A program made the translations under genes and the position numbers. A stretch of DNA of 64,000 bases from assembly GCA_018660835.1 (NCBI GenBank), contig JABJJN010000029.1:1-64000 (forward strand), in the 5' to 3' direction. Source of the DNA: Gemmatimonadota bacterium. GTDB lineage: Bacteria; Latescibacterota; UBA2968; UBA8231. Below, piece by piece: positions 42,844 to 52,208 of this stretch; position 1 is the first letter of the stretch; each line of letters starts with the position of its first letter. A model generated the notes under the pieces. It was not told the origin of the DNA and did not search any database. It saw nothing but the letters and a program-made list of their open reading frames with translations.

Positions 42844-43503
42844 TCACTCCTCGATCGTGGCGGATTTGATGTAGTCGAGGTTGGGGAATCTTTCGTTCAG
42901 ATACTCATTGCCTCGTTCGCTGATGCTCTGCTGAGACGGCTGCTGACCGTATTCAGCATTGATGGCATCGACGACATCCATCCCCGACACAACGCGGCCA
43001 AAGGGCGCAAACCCCTGGCTATCAAGATTCGCATTGTCACCGAGATTGATGAACATCTGCGAAGAACGCGAATTGGGCGCACCCGTCTTGGCGAAGGTCA
43101 GCGTACCGCGATCATTGGAGATTTGCACCGGATCATCCATGATTCGGGCGCCCTGCCAGGTCGCGGTGAGTGCCGGATCAGGATTCATCCCCCATTGGAC
43201 GATGAAACCGGGGACAACACGGAAAAACCGACATCCATCGAAGTAGCCATTGCGTACCAGATTGTAGAAACGATCTGCGCCATTGGGCGACAACTGCCGC
43301 TCGACATCGATGAGGATCGTACCGCCACTGGTTTCGAACCGCGCCTGATACGTATCAGGTGCTTGGGTCTTCATTTCCTCGCTCTGAGGATCCATCAACA
43401 CCGCCTTTGTCGCGGGTGCGTCGCCGCCGTTTTCAGGGCCACCACCGCAACTGGCCAGCAGTAACAGCAGACAACCCACTGCAGTTTCACGCACTCGATT
43501 CAC
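42844..43503 (-). CDS. Cyclophilin-type peptidyl-prolyl isomerase, lipoprotein
   Basis: 219 residues. The start CLLLLLASCGGG has a lipobox (Cys19), so the protein is probably anchored to a membrane facing the periplasm. The cyclophilin domain (residues ~50-205) has FETSGGTILIDVE, RFYNLVRNGYFDGCRFFRVVPGFIVQWG with the catalytic Arg, the GTLTFAKTGAPNSRSSQMFINLGDN block and GFAPFGRVVSGMDVVDAI. It speeds cis-trans isomerisation of proline bonds in exported proteins. The downstream transporter gene begins with its start just after this stop. Confidence 0.93.
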   Translation of the reverse strand: MNRVRETAVGCLLLLLASCGGGPENGGDAPATKAVLMDPQSEEMKTQAPDTYQARFETSGGTILIDVERQLSPNGADRFYNLVRNGYFDGCRFFRVVPGFIVQWGMNPDPALTATWQGARIMDDPVQISNDRGTLTFAKTGAPNSRSSQMFINLGDNANLDSQGFAPFGRVVSGMDVVDAINAEYGQQPSQQSISERGNEYLNERFPNLDYIKSATIEE

Positions 43504-43558
43504 AGCCTTGCTCCTGTCGAAATGTTCGTCTTGAGATCACGATCGACCTCAAGGATGA

Positions 43559-45817
43559 TTAACCTAATTCCTGAACCGCCTTAACCAGCGCGCCCGCGGT
43601 GATGCCAAAGTGCGCCCACGTCTCCATGTGGCCACTGGAGGGCGCCACACATGGATCGGTAATGCCGATATGGGCCACGGGCAACGCCGCATCCGCTGCT
43701 TTGCTTGAGACCAGACCCGCGAAGCCACGAACACCCGTGTCGCGGGTGCCGATGAATCCATCTTCGATCGTGACAACACCACCAGAATAGGGAGCCAGCA
43801 ACTTTTCCAGCTCCTTCTCGGGCAGAGGTAAGCCGTTGACGATGTGAACGTCAGTGGGCACACCCTTTTTCGTGAGCGTCGCTGCCGCATCACCAGCAAC
43901 CGAAGCAGGGGCACCGATCGCCAGGATGGCATGGTCGGCGCCCTCATTGGTGCGATAGGCAGTGACTGGTTCCCAGGTATCCGTCGGCTCCCATAGCGGG
44001 CCTGAGCCATCCTGTTTGCTCAGCACGGGAAGATTGTCACGTGGGATGCCGATGACATGCCCGCCATAGTGGGCAGCCAGATCGACAACGGCCAGATACG
44101 CCGCACGCGCATCAGCGGGTGCGTAGAAACGGTGCAGATATGGCAGATAGGTGAGGGCGACGTTGATCCAGTCGAGACCCCAGCCAGAAAAGTGATCGCG
44201 ACCTGTGCAGGCACCCACATGGGACAGATGGAAGGTGACATTCAAGCCTTCGTTGGCGCCGGTCAGATTGCGCTGATAGCGCCACAGATCGAAGCCTTCG
44301 CGGGCAATGGCCTCGAAGAACGCAGCAAAAGTCGACACGACGTTGAGCTGCGGCAGATTCGAACTCATCGCGAGCCCATCGGCGACCAGGGCCGCCGCCT
44401 GCTCCTCAATGGACATCTCGAATCGATTCTGCTCGGGTACCAGATCGCGCGCCTTGCTCAATTTCGTCGACACGTCCAGATCACAGCTGACGATGAATAC
44501 ATCCTCACTGTGTGCAGCAGCGACGGCGGCGTAGCCCGCCTCTGAGCCGGCGCGGGGACTGGCTGAAGCGCCGGCATCAGGTAGTTTGGCCGCCTGTTTT
44601 TGTGCATTGCTCAGGATCAGATTCTTCGAGCCTGGGGCGGGGCGGGCATGGGTCGTGACCGATCGTTTGCTCTTGCGCAGGTCGGCGACGGCCTTTTTCT
44701 GCGCCTCAGAGGTTTGGAACATGGGACCCGCAAGCACTGCCTTTGCATCACGGTCCTTCATGTGCCCATCGTGGTGTCCTGCGCCCCCTGGCAGATCGTT
44801 GACGAGGAACAGACACTCCAGCATGGGACCCACGTCGCGGTAACTCATCAGCGAACCCGGTACCCAGACGGGTCGGCCCATGGACACACCATTTGCCTCA
44901 GCGATCGCCTGGGTCTCTGCGAGGACGCCGTATTCTTCACCGAACCACTGCAGATCGATGAGTTGGCCTTCAACCGACTGGAAACCGGTGGGATAGATGA
45001 GGTTGGGCGTGCCCTCCCGGGCCAGACGAGCGCCCTCACGGTAGGCGTCGTAGAGACTCGCAGTATCGTGCAGTGTCGGGACCTCAAGCACGCGGATGCC
45101 CAACGACTCTGCCACGGGCCGTGGGTCACGGTCCAGGACACTGCGCGTGGTCCCTGACAGCTGAATCCCATTGCGATGCATAACGAAGGTGACGGGTGCG
45201 CCGAGGGCGCTGGCGCCATTGAAGCCATTGAGAGCCTGACCCGAAATCCAGCCGGCATCACCGCAATGGGTGATCACCCAGGCATCGTTGCCTTTGCGTG
45301 CTCGTCGCCCCAGGGCCTGGCCCACGGCGACAGGTACCATGACTCCCAGACGACCCCCATTGAGTTGTGTACCTCCCGGCAGCCAGGAGACATGCCCGGC
45401 GATATCAATGCCACGGCGAAAACCGTCGATCACGTCCTTCGCTTTCACGTATCCGAAGGCCGCCAGCGCCGCATAGTAGCCGATACTCGTATGCGCGTGT
45501 TCGATTGTGTAGTCGACGGTCTCCCCATCGGCGACAGCCAGCGTCATCAGCAGCGGGTCGATGAGTTCGAGACCCCCACCGAGATGGTCGAGTTCGCCGA
45601 TCTTGGCCAGAGATGCCAGCGATGAGATCGCCGTGGAGGCCGCTTCCACGCCGAGGCCGGCAAGCGCGTCCCGTTGCTGCGTCGTAAGAGGTCCAGCGAT
45701 ATCGATATCCAAAGGCAGGACCCTCGAATTGATACGCTCGCCGAGATACGACGCCTCGGACAACAGCTTGCGGTTGCGGCGTGCCTGGGCCGATGTGGCG
45801 CTTTGAAGGCTGTTCAT
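43559..45817 (-). CDS. Transketolase-like thiamine-diphosphate enzyme
   Basis: 752 residues with the three transketolase parts. The pyrophosphate domain has HTSIGYYAALAAFGYV, GGRLGVMVPVAVGQALG and the TPP motif GDAGWISGQALNGFN; the pyrimidine domain holds the activating Glu in EMSIEEQAAALVADGLA; the C-terminal domain runs from ~560. Compared with classical transketolase and with E1p (AceE), the sequence is divergent; LPGGTQLNGGRLG recalls the E1/AceE or transketolase-like families of uncertain substrate. It probably transfers or decarboxylates a keto-sugar or keto acid in the cytoplasm. The gene stands alone, 55 bases before the cyclophilin gene. Confidence 0.8.
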   Translation of the reverse strand: MNSLQSATSAQARRNRKLLSEASYLGERINSRVLPLDIDIAGPLTTQQRDALAGLGVEAASTAISSLASLAKIGELDHLGGGLELIDPLLMTLAVADGETVDYTIEHAHTSIGYYAALAAFGYVKAKDVIDGFRRGIDIAGHVSWLPGGTQLNGGRLGVMVPVAVGQALGRRARKGNDAWVITHCGDAGWISGQALNGFNGASALGAPVTFVMHRNGIQLSGTTRSVLDRDPRPVAESLGIRVLEVPTLHDTASLYDAYREGARLAREGTPNLIYPTGFQSVEGQLIDLQWFGEEYGVLAETQAIAEANGVSMGRPVWVPGSLMSYRDVGPMLECLFLVNDLPGGAGHHDGHMKDRDAKAVLAGPMFQTSEAQKKAVADLRKSKRSVTTHARPAPGSKNLILSNAQKQAAKLPDAGASASPRAGSEAGYAAVAAAHSEDVFIVSCDLDVSTKLSKARDLVPEQNRFEMSIEEQAAALVADGLAMSSNLPQLNVVSTFAAFFEAIAREGFDLWRYQRNLTGANEGLNVTFHLSHVGACTGRDHFSGWGLDWINVALTYLPYLHRFYAPADARAAYLAVVDLAAHYGGHVIGIPRDNLPVLSKQDGSGPLWEPTDTWEPVTAYRTNEGADHAILAIGAPASVAGDAAATLTKKGVPTDVHIVNGLPLPEKELEKLLAPYSGGVVTIEDGFIGTRDTGVRGFAGLVSSKAADAALPVAHIGITDPCVAPSSGHMETWAHFGITAGALVKAVQELG

Positions 45818-45963
45818 TTTGGCTCGTCCTCGGGGTGGTTTCGTGCGCCGGGTCTGTTTCGAATCGACGGATCAGCTTCACGCCGGATGACGGCGTACTA
45901 GAAGAGACGTCTCCGGCAGGTCGGTTATGGTACCAACGCCCTTGTTTGCGGGCAAGGCGGCGG

Positions 45964-47022
45964 CTACTCAGACTGCGGCCCGCGTAGGATGTAGTAGATG
46001 AGAAGATGATGGCTGCCGCCGGCGGGCAGATCGGTGAGCGTGGCGTAGAGATGGCTGGTCAGATAGGCAGGTTTGTTCGTGTGGGCCGTCGACACGCTGC
46101 GAATGGCTGGATTGACGACAAAATAGGTGAGCAATTCGTAGCGTCCTACATCGGTATGCATGTCCACTCTGGACTGCATTGCTTGCCGTACATGGGATGC
46201 CTCGTCGCGCAGCAGAATATACTCCGCTCTTCCATCAGCAAGCGCTTCAGCGCCAAAGTTGCCCCAGCGGGCACTTCGCCGCTGTTGCGACGTGCTCACT
46301 CGCGTGATCAGATCCTGATTCGTGAAACCGGGAAATCCGAGCATGACGTAGGGATCTGTGATGGCCGTCTGCGAACCATTGTCGATGTGATACGTCACGT
46401 GGAAAGCGGCACGCTGCGGAAAGAACCAGTATTCGACGCTCAGATCGACGCCTCGTCGCAGCACACTATTGCGCCTGAATGTGACCTTCACGTGCTCCTC
46501 AGTCGCCTCGATTTCAGGAGCACTCCATTGGGGTTGGATCAACTTGGTAGAGCGTCGTCTGCCAGATATCCGGTACCAGAACCACTCCCAGTCCGCCACG
46601 GGCAGGTCATTGTGCGCAAAGTCACCCGGTTGGTCGATCAATCGCAGTGAGGTGATACCGAAAGGGCCGCCGTATCCCAGGGTGACGGCAAATTGCTCGA
46701 AGGTGAGGACCAGTTCCTCGGGGGTTTCGCTAATCTGATATGATAGTGGAGGGGGATCGGGCTTCAGTGGCGTCGCGTCAAACAGCTGTGCGAGACGAAA
46801 AAAGTCATCGATGTCGACCTCGCCGTCCTCATCAAGGTCAAAACGTAGATCACGGCCGCCGAGGGCCTCGCGGAATTGCTGCAGATCTACCATGCCCACC
46901 GCACCATCACCATCGAAATCACCCAAGACGACATGGTAGGGTCCCTGCGCCATTACGATCTGGGCAGACAGCCAGATCGCGGCAAGCCATGCGTACAAAA
47001 TGCGCTGGTTAATCGGAGACAT
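45964..47022 (-). CDS. Secreted protein with N-terminal dockerin-type EF-hand repeats
   Basis: 352 residues. A signal peptide (ILYAWLAAIWLSAQIVMA) is followed directly by two calcium-binding dockerin type I-like repeats: GDFDGDGAVGMVDLQQFREAL and FDLDEDGEVDIDDFFRLAQLF. Residues ~110-345 form a beta-rich domain of unknown function with aromatic strands (WEWFWYRISG, YWFFPQRAAFHVTYHIDNGS). Dockerin-like pairs of this kind are common at protein ends in Planctomycetes and related groups and do not by themselves mean a cellulosome. It is divergent from the tandem paralogues at 47251. Confidence 0.82.
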   Translation of the reverse strand: MSPINQRILYAWLAAIWLSAQIVMAQGPYHVVLGDFDGDGAVGMVDLQQFREALGGRDLRFDLDEDGEVDIDDFFRLAQLFDATPLKPDPPPLSYQISETPEELVLTFEQFAVTLGYGGPFGITSLRLIDQPGDFAHNDLPVADWEWFWYRISGRRRSTKLIQPQWSAPEIEATEEHVKVTFRRNSVLRRGVDLSVEYWFFPQRAAFHVTYHIDNGSQTAITDPYVMLGFPGFTNQDLITRVSTSQQRRSARWGNFGAEALADGRAEYILLRDEASHVRQAMQSRVDMHTDVGRYELLTYFVVNPAIRSVSTAHTNKPAYLTSHLYATLTDLPAGGSHHLLIYYILRGPQSE

Positions 47023-47250
47023 GGACGAGGGGTATTGAGAGGTCTGAGGGCAGCCAAAAGCTCCACCCTGACTCCAGGATCGTCAACCACGAGACCTGGC
47101 AAAGTCGGCCGTCGTGGCCTGGGAGGGATCGCCCTACTCGGTATCGAGCCATCCTCGCCAACAGGCACATTGAATCGAGGACGTCCTGCGGCTATCTTGG
47201 CGCGTGCCAGACTGTAGCAACGACACTATACCGAAAAATACAAAGAGCCC

Positions 47251-48450
47251 ATGAGCCAGCCACGCAGACTTCGGATCGCCGCCATCCTCACGGAGTATCG
47301 GAAGTATTCACATGGTCAGCACATCGTCGATCGGTTCCTGGAAGGATATGGCTGGAATGGTCGACATCATCGGCCACCGATGGATATCGTCTCCCTCTAT
47401 GTCGATCAACATCCGGAGGGCGATCTCACCGATGAGCGAGCAGCGCGTTTTCCACAGATGCAAGTCATGCCCACGATCGCCGATGCTCTGACTCTTGGCG
47501 GCAACGATCTGGCTGTCGATGGTGTGTTGCTCGTTGGCGAGCACGGCAAATACCATCGCAACGACAAGGGTCAGCACCAGTATCCACGTTATGAGATGTT
47601 CAAACAGATCACCTCCGTCTATCGCACCACAGGCAAGACGGCACCCATCTTCAACGACAAGCACCTATCGTGGAACTGGGACTGGGCACGAGAGATGTAT
47701 GACATCTCGCGGGAATTAGACTTTCCCTTTATGGCTGGCTCCTCCCTGCCCGTTACGTGGCGCACACCGTCGCTGGAGATGCCTACTGGATCGCAGATCG
47801 AAGAGGCCATGTGTGTCTGTTACGGGGGAGTCGACTCCTACGATTTTCACGGCCTGGAAACGGCTCAATGCATGGTCGAGCGACGTGCAGGTGGTGAGGC
47901 GGGCGTCCGCTGGGTGGAGACATACAAGGGTGAACGTTTCTGGCAGGCCCATCACGAACGATTGTGGTCGCGGGAGTTATTCGAAGCCTGTCTGTGCAGG
48001 AGTCACACGTTGTCACAGGCGCGCCCCGGGTTCAACGATGCCTTCCCCACCATCGACGACATGATGAAGCTCGTGGAGACGCCCATCGCCTATCACTACG
48101 AACATGTCGATGGCCTGCGTACGACGATGATCATGATGAATGGTCTGGTGCAGGATTTCAATTTTGCGGCACAGTTGGCTGACGACCAGCAGCTGTCGAC
48201 GCAGATGTATCTACCCATGCCGCCGAAATACACGTCCCTTGCCAATTTCTTTACGCCGCAAGTTGCCAATGTGGAACAGATGTTTCTCAGCGGCGAAGCC
48301 ACCTATCCTGTCGAGCGCACACTGATGACGACGGGCCTGACAGCCGCTGCCGTTGACAGTCTCTTCGAGGAAGAGAAGCGCATCGAAACGCCGCATCTGG
48401 AAGAAGTCACCTATGCGGCGCCAACACAATCCACGTACTGGCGCACGTGA
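47251..48450 (+). CDS. Uncharacterised protein, first of two tandem paralogues
   Basis: 399 residues, soluble. It opens with a beta-alpha unit (LRIAAILTEYRKYSHGQHIVDRFLEGY) like a Rossmann half, then SLYVDQHPEGDLTDERA, LAVDGVLLVGEHGKY, NDKHLSWNWDWA, PFMAGSSLPVTWR and QIEEAMCV. All of these recur in the next gene. LLVGEHG and NDKHLS are the best conserved and may form a catalytic or ligand site. The family is not one I can name; the first ~200 residues resemble the NAD-binding half of Gfo/Idh proteins without the GxGxxG motif. It begins 228 bases from the divergent dockerin gene. Confidence 0.8.
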   Translation: MSQPRRLRIAAILTEYRKYSHGQHIVDRFLEGYGWNGRHHRPPMDIVSLYVDQHPEGDLTDERAARFPQMQVMPTIADALTLGGNDLAVDGVLLVGEHGKYHRNDKGQHQYPRYEMFKQITSVYRTTGKTAPIFNDKHLSWNWDWAREMYDISRELDFPFMAGSSLPVTWRTPSLEMPTGSQIEEAMCVCYGGVDSYDFHGLETAQCMVERRAGGEAGVRWVETYKGERFWQAHHERLWSRELFEACLCRSHTLSQARPGFNDAFPTIDDMMKLVETPIAYHYEHVDGLRTTMIMMNGLVQDFNFAAQLADDQQLSTQMYLPMPPKYTSLANFFTPQVANVEQMFLSGEATYPVERTLMTTGLTAAAVDSLFEEEKRIETPHLEEVTYAAPTQSTYWRT

Positions 48451-48490
48451 GCGCTGGCCCTTCACCGACCTTGCCGGAGACCAAAGACAC

Positions 48491-49690
48491 GTGGCTCACG
48501 CACCCCTAAATCGACCCAAACGGCTGGCCATTGTCGCCACCGTCTATCGCTATCTGTCTCACGCCCAGCATTTCTGTGATCGTTTTCTCGTGGGGTATCC
48601 CCACGAAGGTCGATGGAACATGCCAAATACACAGGTCGTGTCGATGTATGTCGATCAACGTCCGGCAGGAGACCAGAGCGATGATCGTGCACGTGAGTTT
48701 GGTTTTGACGTGTATCCCACCGTGGCCGAAACGCTGCGGTGCGGTGGTAGCGAACTGGCCGTAGATGGGATTCTCTTGATTGGCGAACACGGCGATTATC
48801 CGACCAACGAGTTAGGCCAGATTCTCTATCCGCGGTACGAGTTGTTCAAGGAGTGTGTGGAGGTCTTTGAGGCGGATGGACGTTCGGTGCCGATCTACAA
48901 TGACAAGCACCTCTCCTACAGCTTCACCAAAGCACAAGAGATGGTCGCCGATAGTGAACGACTCGAGTTTCCGCTGTTGGCGGGTTCGTCTTTGCCTGTG
49001 ACCTATCGACTGCCCGACCTCGAGCTACCCTATGGCTGCCAGATCGAAGAGGCGCTGATGCTCGGTGTCGGTGGCTCCGATGCGATGGACTATCACGCCT
49101 TGGAAGCCATGCAGTGTATGATCGAACGACGCGCGGGTTCAGAGACGGGTGTCACTGCCGTGCAAATGCTGGAGGGCGATGATGTCTGGCGTGCTGCCGA
49201 AGAAGGTCGTTGGTCCGCGCGCCTGGTGGAGGCCGCCCTGTCACGCTCTGATACGCCGCAGGGGTTATCCAAGGAAGATGGTCGGACGCAAGACCTGCTC
49301 GGTTCAGGCGAACTGCGGCGACTCGTAGAAAAACCAGCCGCCTACTTGATCGAATTTCGCGATGGTCTGCGCGCAACGCTGCTGATGATCAATGGCGCCA
49401 TTGGTGACTATAACTTCGCCGCGAAACTACAGGGTGTCGATGACCCCGTGTCGTGTCAGTTCTTTCTGACACCCGTGCCGAATGTCACGTATTCGGCCTG
49501 CTTTGTCGCCAAGATTGACGAAATGTTCCAGACAGGCGTTGCACCCTTTCCGGCGCAACGGACGATGATCGTCAATGGTATTCTGGAAAGCTGCCTGCAG
49601 TCTCGCCAACAGGGCAGCAAGCGCTTGGAGACGCCCCATCTGGAAGTCGACTATACGGCCCCTGAGGCGTCACACTACGGCAGGGCTTAA
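48491..49690 (+). CDS. Uncharacterised protein, second tandem paralogue
   Basis: 399 residues, the same length as its upstream paralogue, with shared blocks SMYVDQRPAGDQSDDRA, LAVDGILLIGEHGDY, NDKHLSYSFTKA, PLLAGSSLPVTYR, QIEEALML and ETPHLEVDYTAPE. The GTG at 48491 is chosen because GGAGA lies about 10 bases upstream and because it makes the two proteins equal; the open frame before it overlaps the first gene. Divergence is large, so the duplication is old. Its stop overlaps the convergent glutaredoxin stop by 4 bases. Confidence 0.8.
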   Translation: MAHAPLNRPKRLAIVATVYRYLSHAQHFCDRFLVGYPHEGRWNMPNTQVVSMYVDQRPAGDQSDDRAREFGFDVYPTVAETLRCGGSELAVDGILLIGEHGDYPTNELGQILYPRYELFKECVEVFEADGRSVPIYNDKHLSYSFTKAQEMVADSERLEFPLLAGSSLPVTYRLPDLELPYGCQIEEALMLGVGGSDAMDYHALEAMQCMIERRAGSETGVTAVQMLEGDDVWRAAEEGRWSARLVEAALSRSDTPQGLSKEDGRTQDLLGSGELRRLVEKPAAYLIEFRDGLRATLLMINGAIGDYNFAAKLQGVDDPVSCQFFLTPVPNVTYSACFVAKIDEMFQTGVAPFPAQRTMIVNGILESCLQSRQQGSKRLETPHLEVDYTAPEASHYGRA

Positions 49691-49947
49691 CCCTTGGCGT
49701 AACCTTGTTGCTGCATCCAAGCTTCCACCTCGTCGCCGCCGACATCCGCCAGCATATGCCCATCGACCTCGACACAGGGCGAACTGTACTGGCCTGATTT
49801 CTTCACCATTTCCTCGTACTGCGTCGGATCACGCGTGATGTCGCGGTATTCGAAGGGCCACTGGTTTGCTTTGAGGAAAGCCACTACGCCGTGTGTCCAC
49901 GGACACATGGGATTCAGATAAGCGATGATCTTTGGTTCAGTCGTCAT
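49687..49947 (-). CDS. Glutaredoxin-family protein
   Basis: 86 residues with a thioredoxin fold: IIAYLNPMCPWTHGVVAFLKAN holds the single active-site Cys in CPWT, and SPCVEVDGHMLADVGGDEVEAWM contains the cis-Pro region (SSPCVEVDG) and the GGDE loop that contacts glutathione in glutaredoxins. It is close to the monothiol or bacterial 'glutaredoxin-like' group and could reduce disulfides or carry iron-sulfur clusters. A decayed copy lies at 63556-63624 on the other side of the hydrogenase island. Confidence 0.88.
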   Translation of the reverse strand: MTTEPKIIAYLNPMCPWTHGVVAFLKANQWPFEYRDITRDPTQYEEMVKKSGQYSSPCVEVDGHMLADVGGDEVEAWMQQQGYAKG

Positions 49948-50378
49948 TTCACTCGTCAGGGTTTGATCGGCGGTGTTGGATCGGCTGTCGTTGACCGACT
50001 GCGTTCCATTGGATGTGCACGGAGTGTGAAGGATTCACCTTCGGCATTTGAATCCCTAACAGTGCTCGAATCACCATGGCTGGCAGAAAGGCCTCGGATG
50101 AAACGATGCCTGGGACTGCCACATCTTCAGCGCCGACCATCTGGGATATACGGTCCAACTTGGTGTGTCACACCTGTTTGTCAATGGCCGGATCCCGGCG
50201 CAGAGACCAGCGACATCGAGATATCCATATCCCACATGGGACGCCCATAGCCTATTCTGCGCGTCGTCCGCAAGATCCTCTCTGAGAAACATCGGGCACA
50301 GACTTTGCGTTAGCCGCAGTGCGGGCGCCATGCCCGCCAACCCCAGTGTGCCGTGCCCCGCTCGTCGGAGGAGGCACG
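49948..50378. promoter_or_regulatory. Divergent intergenic region upstream of the hydrogenase operon
   Basis: 431 bases with no credible gene. It must contain the promoter of the 13-kb hox-hyp operon. GGTGTG-T-CACACC at 50162-50174 is a perfect short inverted repeat that may bind a regulator. The region next to the glutaredoxin start is related to the sequence following the decayed glutaredoxin copy near 63620. No clear -24/-12 (sigma-54) or -35/-10 pair could be chosen by eye. Confidence 0.45.
50321..50337 (+). other. GC-rich hairpin in the hoxF leader
   Basis: GCGGGC (50321-50326) pairs with GCCCGC (50332-50337) around a 5-base loop, about 40 bases before the hoxF start and upstream of its GGAGGAGG ribosome binding site. 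It could slow decay or modulate translation; there is no T tract. Confidence 0.35.
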
Positions 50379-52208
50379 ATGAATGGCAGTATAGGGAAGA
50401 CGGTGCAAGAGGTCTGTCGCGCCAACGACTACGACCCGCACCGGATGATGGACATCGTTCGCGGCGTTCAGGAGGTAGAGGGTTACGTCTCCGGTGAGGC
50501 GATGGAATGGATCGCCGCCACCGTGGGATCGCACCGAGTGGAGGTCGAGAGCGTCGTCTCCTTCTACTCATTCTTCACCGACCAACCCCAAGGCAGGATT
50601 GTCATTCGCCTTTGCGACGACATCGTTGATCGCATGGCGGGTTCGGCACAGGTCGAGCAGGCTTTCGTCGAACAGCTCGGCATCCAGGTGGGTGAGACCA
50701 CACCGGATGGCGCCATCACACTCACACGAACTGCCTGCATTGGCATGTGCGATCAGGCGCCAGCGGCGCTGATCAACGACGTCGTCGTGACGTCGCTCAA
50801 CAGCGACCGTGTGCGCGATCTGGTCCGCGGTCTGCGTGACCACATGGACCCCGCGCGGTTGATCTGGACCTTGGGGGATGGCAACAACGACCACAACCTG
50901 GTGCAGGCGATGGTACACAACAACATCCGCCAGCGGGGCCAGGTCATTCTCGCCGAGGACATCGACCTCGATCAGGGTTTGCAGAAAGCCCTGGCTATGA
51001 CCCCCACCGAGGTCATCCGCGCCGTCAACAACGCACGCTTGCGTGGACGCGGCGGTGCGGGATTTCCTGTTGGCATGAAGTGGCAGTTCACGCGCGACGC
51101 AGAGGGCGAACGCAAGTTCATCATCTGCAATGCCGATGAAGGAGAGCCGGGCACCTTCAAGGATCGCGTCATCCTCACTGAACGCGCTGAGTTGATGGTT
51201 GAGGGTATGACGATTGGTGCCTACGCCATCGGCGCCTCCGAAGGTCTCATCTATCTGCGCGGCGAGTATGCCTATCTCAGGCCCTATCTAGACAATGTGT
51301 TGCAGCGGCGACGTGCCGCCAGCCTTCTCGGACAGAACATCCACGGGCTGGAGGGTTTCCATTTCGACATCCGCATCCAGTTGGGTGCCGGCTCCTATGT
51401 CTGCGGCGAAGAGACTGCCTTGATCAGTTCGTGCGAAGGTCGGCGAGGCGATCCGACCAACCGCCCACCCTTCCCAGCCCAACACGGTTACCTCGGGTGC
51501 CCCACAGCCGTCAACAATGTCGAGACCTTCTGCTGCGTCGCGAGAATTCTCGACAGAGGGCCTGGTTGGTTCGCCAGCATGGGTTCCTCCAGCACAGGCA
51601 CAAAACTGCTCAGTGTCGCTGGGGATTGCCGATCGCCCGGCGTCTACGAAGTAGAGTTCGGTACGAGCCTGGGTGAAATCCTCAGGCTCGTGGGAGCCGA
51701 AGATGCCCAGGCGGTTCAGATGGGTGGGCCGAGCGGCCAGATGGTGGGCCCCGCCGACTACGGTCGTGAGATCTGCTATGATGATCTGGCCACCGGCGGA
51801 TCAGTCATGGTCTTCGGTCCAGAGCGCAACCTGCTCGAAGTGGTGCGCACATTCCTTGAGTTCTTCATCGACGAAAGCTGCGGGTATTGCACGCCCTGTC
51901 GCGTTGGCAACAGGTTGCTTGGTCAGGGCATCGACAAGGTCATGGCATCCAGAGTGTCGGCCGACGACGTGGCGCAGCTGGAGGAGCTAGCCATGACCGT
52001 GAAGAACTCCAGCCGCTGTGGTCTCGGGCAGACCTCGCCGAATCCGGTGATGAGCACTCTCAAGAATTTCCGCGACATCTATGAGGACCACACGGTCGAC
52101 ACGGCCGGCAAGGTCGCCTCCTTCGACTTGGAGGCCGCCCTCGGCGAGGCTACCGCAATCGCCGGTCGCTCATCCGTTCACAACAAGGGACTGAGACAGG
52201 GATCATGA
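50379..52208 (+). CDS. hoxF: NAD-reducing hydrogenase diaphorase subunit HoxF (NuoE-NuoF fusion)
   Basis: 609 residues, like the ~600-residue HoxF of Ralstonia. Residues 1-150 form a NuoE-like domain with Cys79, Cys120 and Cys124 but no fourth Cys near 84, so its [2Fe-2S] site is altered or lost. From ~185 follows NuoF: RGRGGAGFPVGMKW (FMN/NADH), NADEGEPGTFKDR (NADH), GAGSYVCGEETALISSCEG and ESCGYCTPCRVGN...SSRCGLG, four Cys of a [4Fe-4S] cluster. It exchanges electrons with NAD(H) in the cytoplasm. ATG 50379 has GGAGGAGG just upstream. First gene of the operon, overlapping hoxU by 4 bases. Confidence 0.95.
   Translation: MNGSIGKTVQEVCRANDYDPHRMMDIVRGVQEVEGYVSGEAMEWIAATVGSHRVEVESVVSFYSFFTDQPQGRIVIRLCDDIVDRMAGSAQVEQAFVEQLGIQVGETTPDGAITLTRTACIGMCDQAPAALINDVVVTSLNSDRVRDLVRGLRDHMDPARLIWTLGDGNNDHNLVQAMVHNNIRQRGQVILAEDIDLDQGLQKALAMTPTEVIRAVNNARLRGRGGAGFPVGMKWQFTRDAEGERKFIICNADEGEPGTFKDRVILTERAELMVEGMTIGAYAIGASEGLIYLRGEYAYLRPYLDNVLQRRRAASLLGQNIHGLEGFHFDIRIQLGAGSYVCGEETALISSCEGRRGDPTNRPPFPAQHGYLGCPTAVNNVETFCCVARILDRGPGWFASMGSSSTGTKLLSVAGDCRSPGVYEVEFGTSLGEILRLVGAEDAQAVQMGGPSGQMVGPADYGREICYDDLATGGSVMVFGPERNLLEVVRTFLEFFIDESCGYCTPCRVGNRLLGQGIDKVMASRVSADDVAQLEELAMTVKNSSRCGLGQTSPNPVMSTLKNFRDIYEDHTVDTAGKVASFDLEAALGEATAIAGRSSVHNKGLRQGS

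Noticed and set aside
43559..45817. Classical transketolase tktA assignment
   Set aside because: The TPP and substrate motifs deviate from those of pentose-phosphate transketolase, so only a family-level name is given.
46953..47168. Minus-strand frame opening with VGEDGSIPSRA-like residues, which often marks a tRNA gene nearby
   Set aside because: No cloverleaf could be drawn: the T-arm GTTCRANNC and acceptor pairing are absent in 47023-47250.
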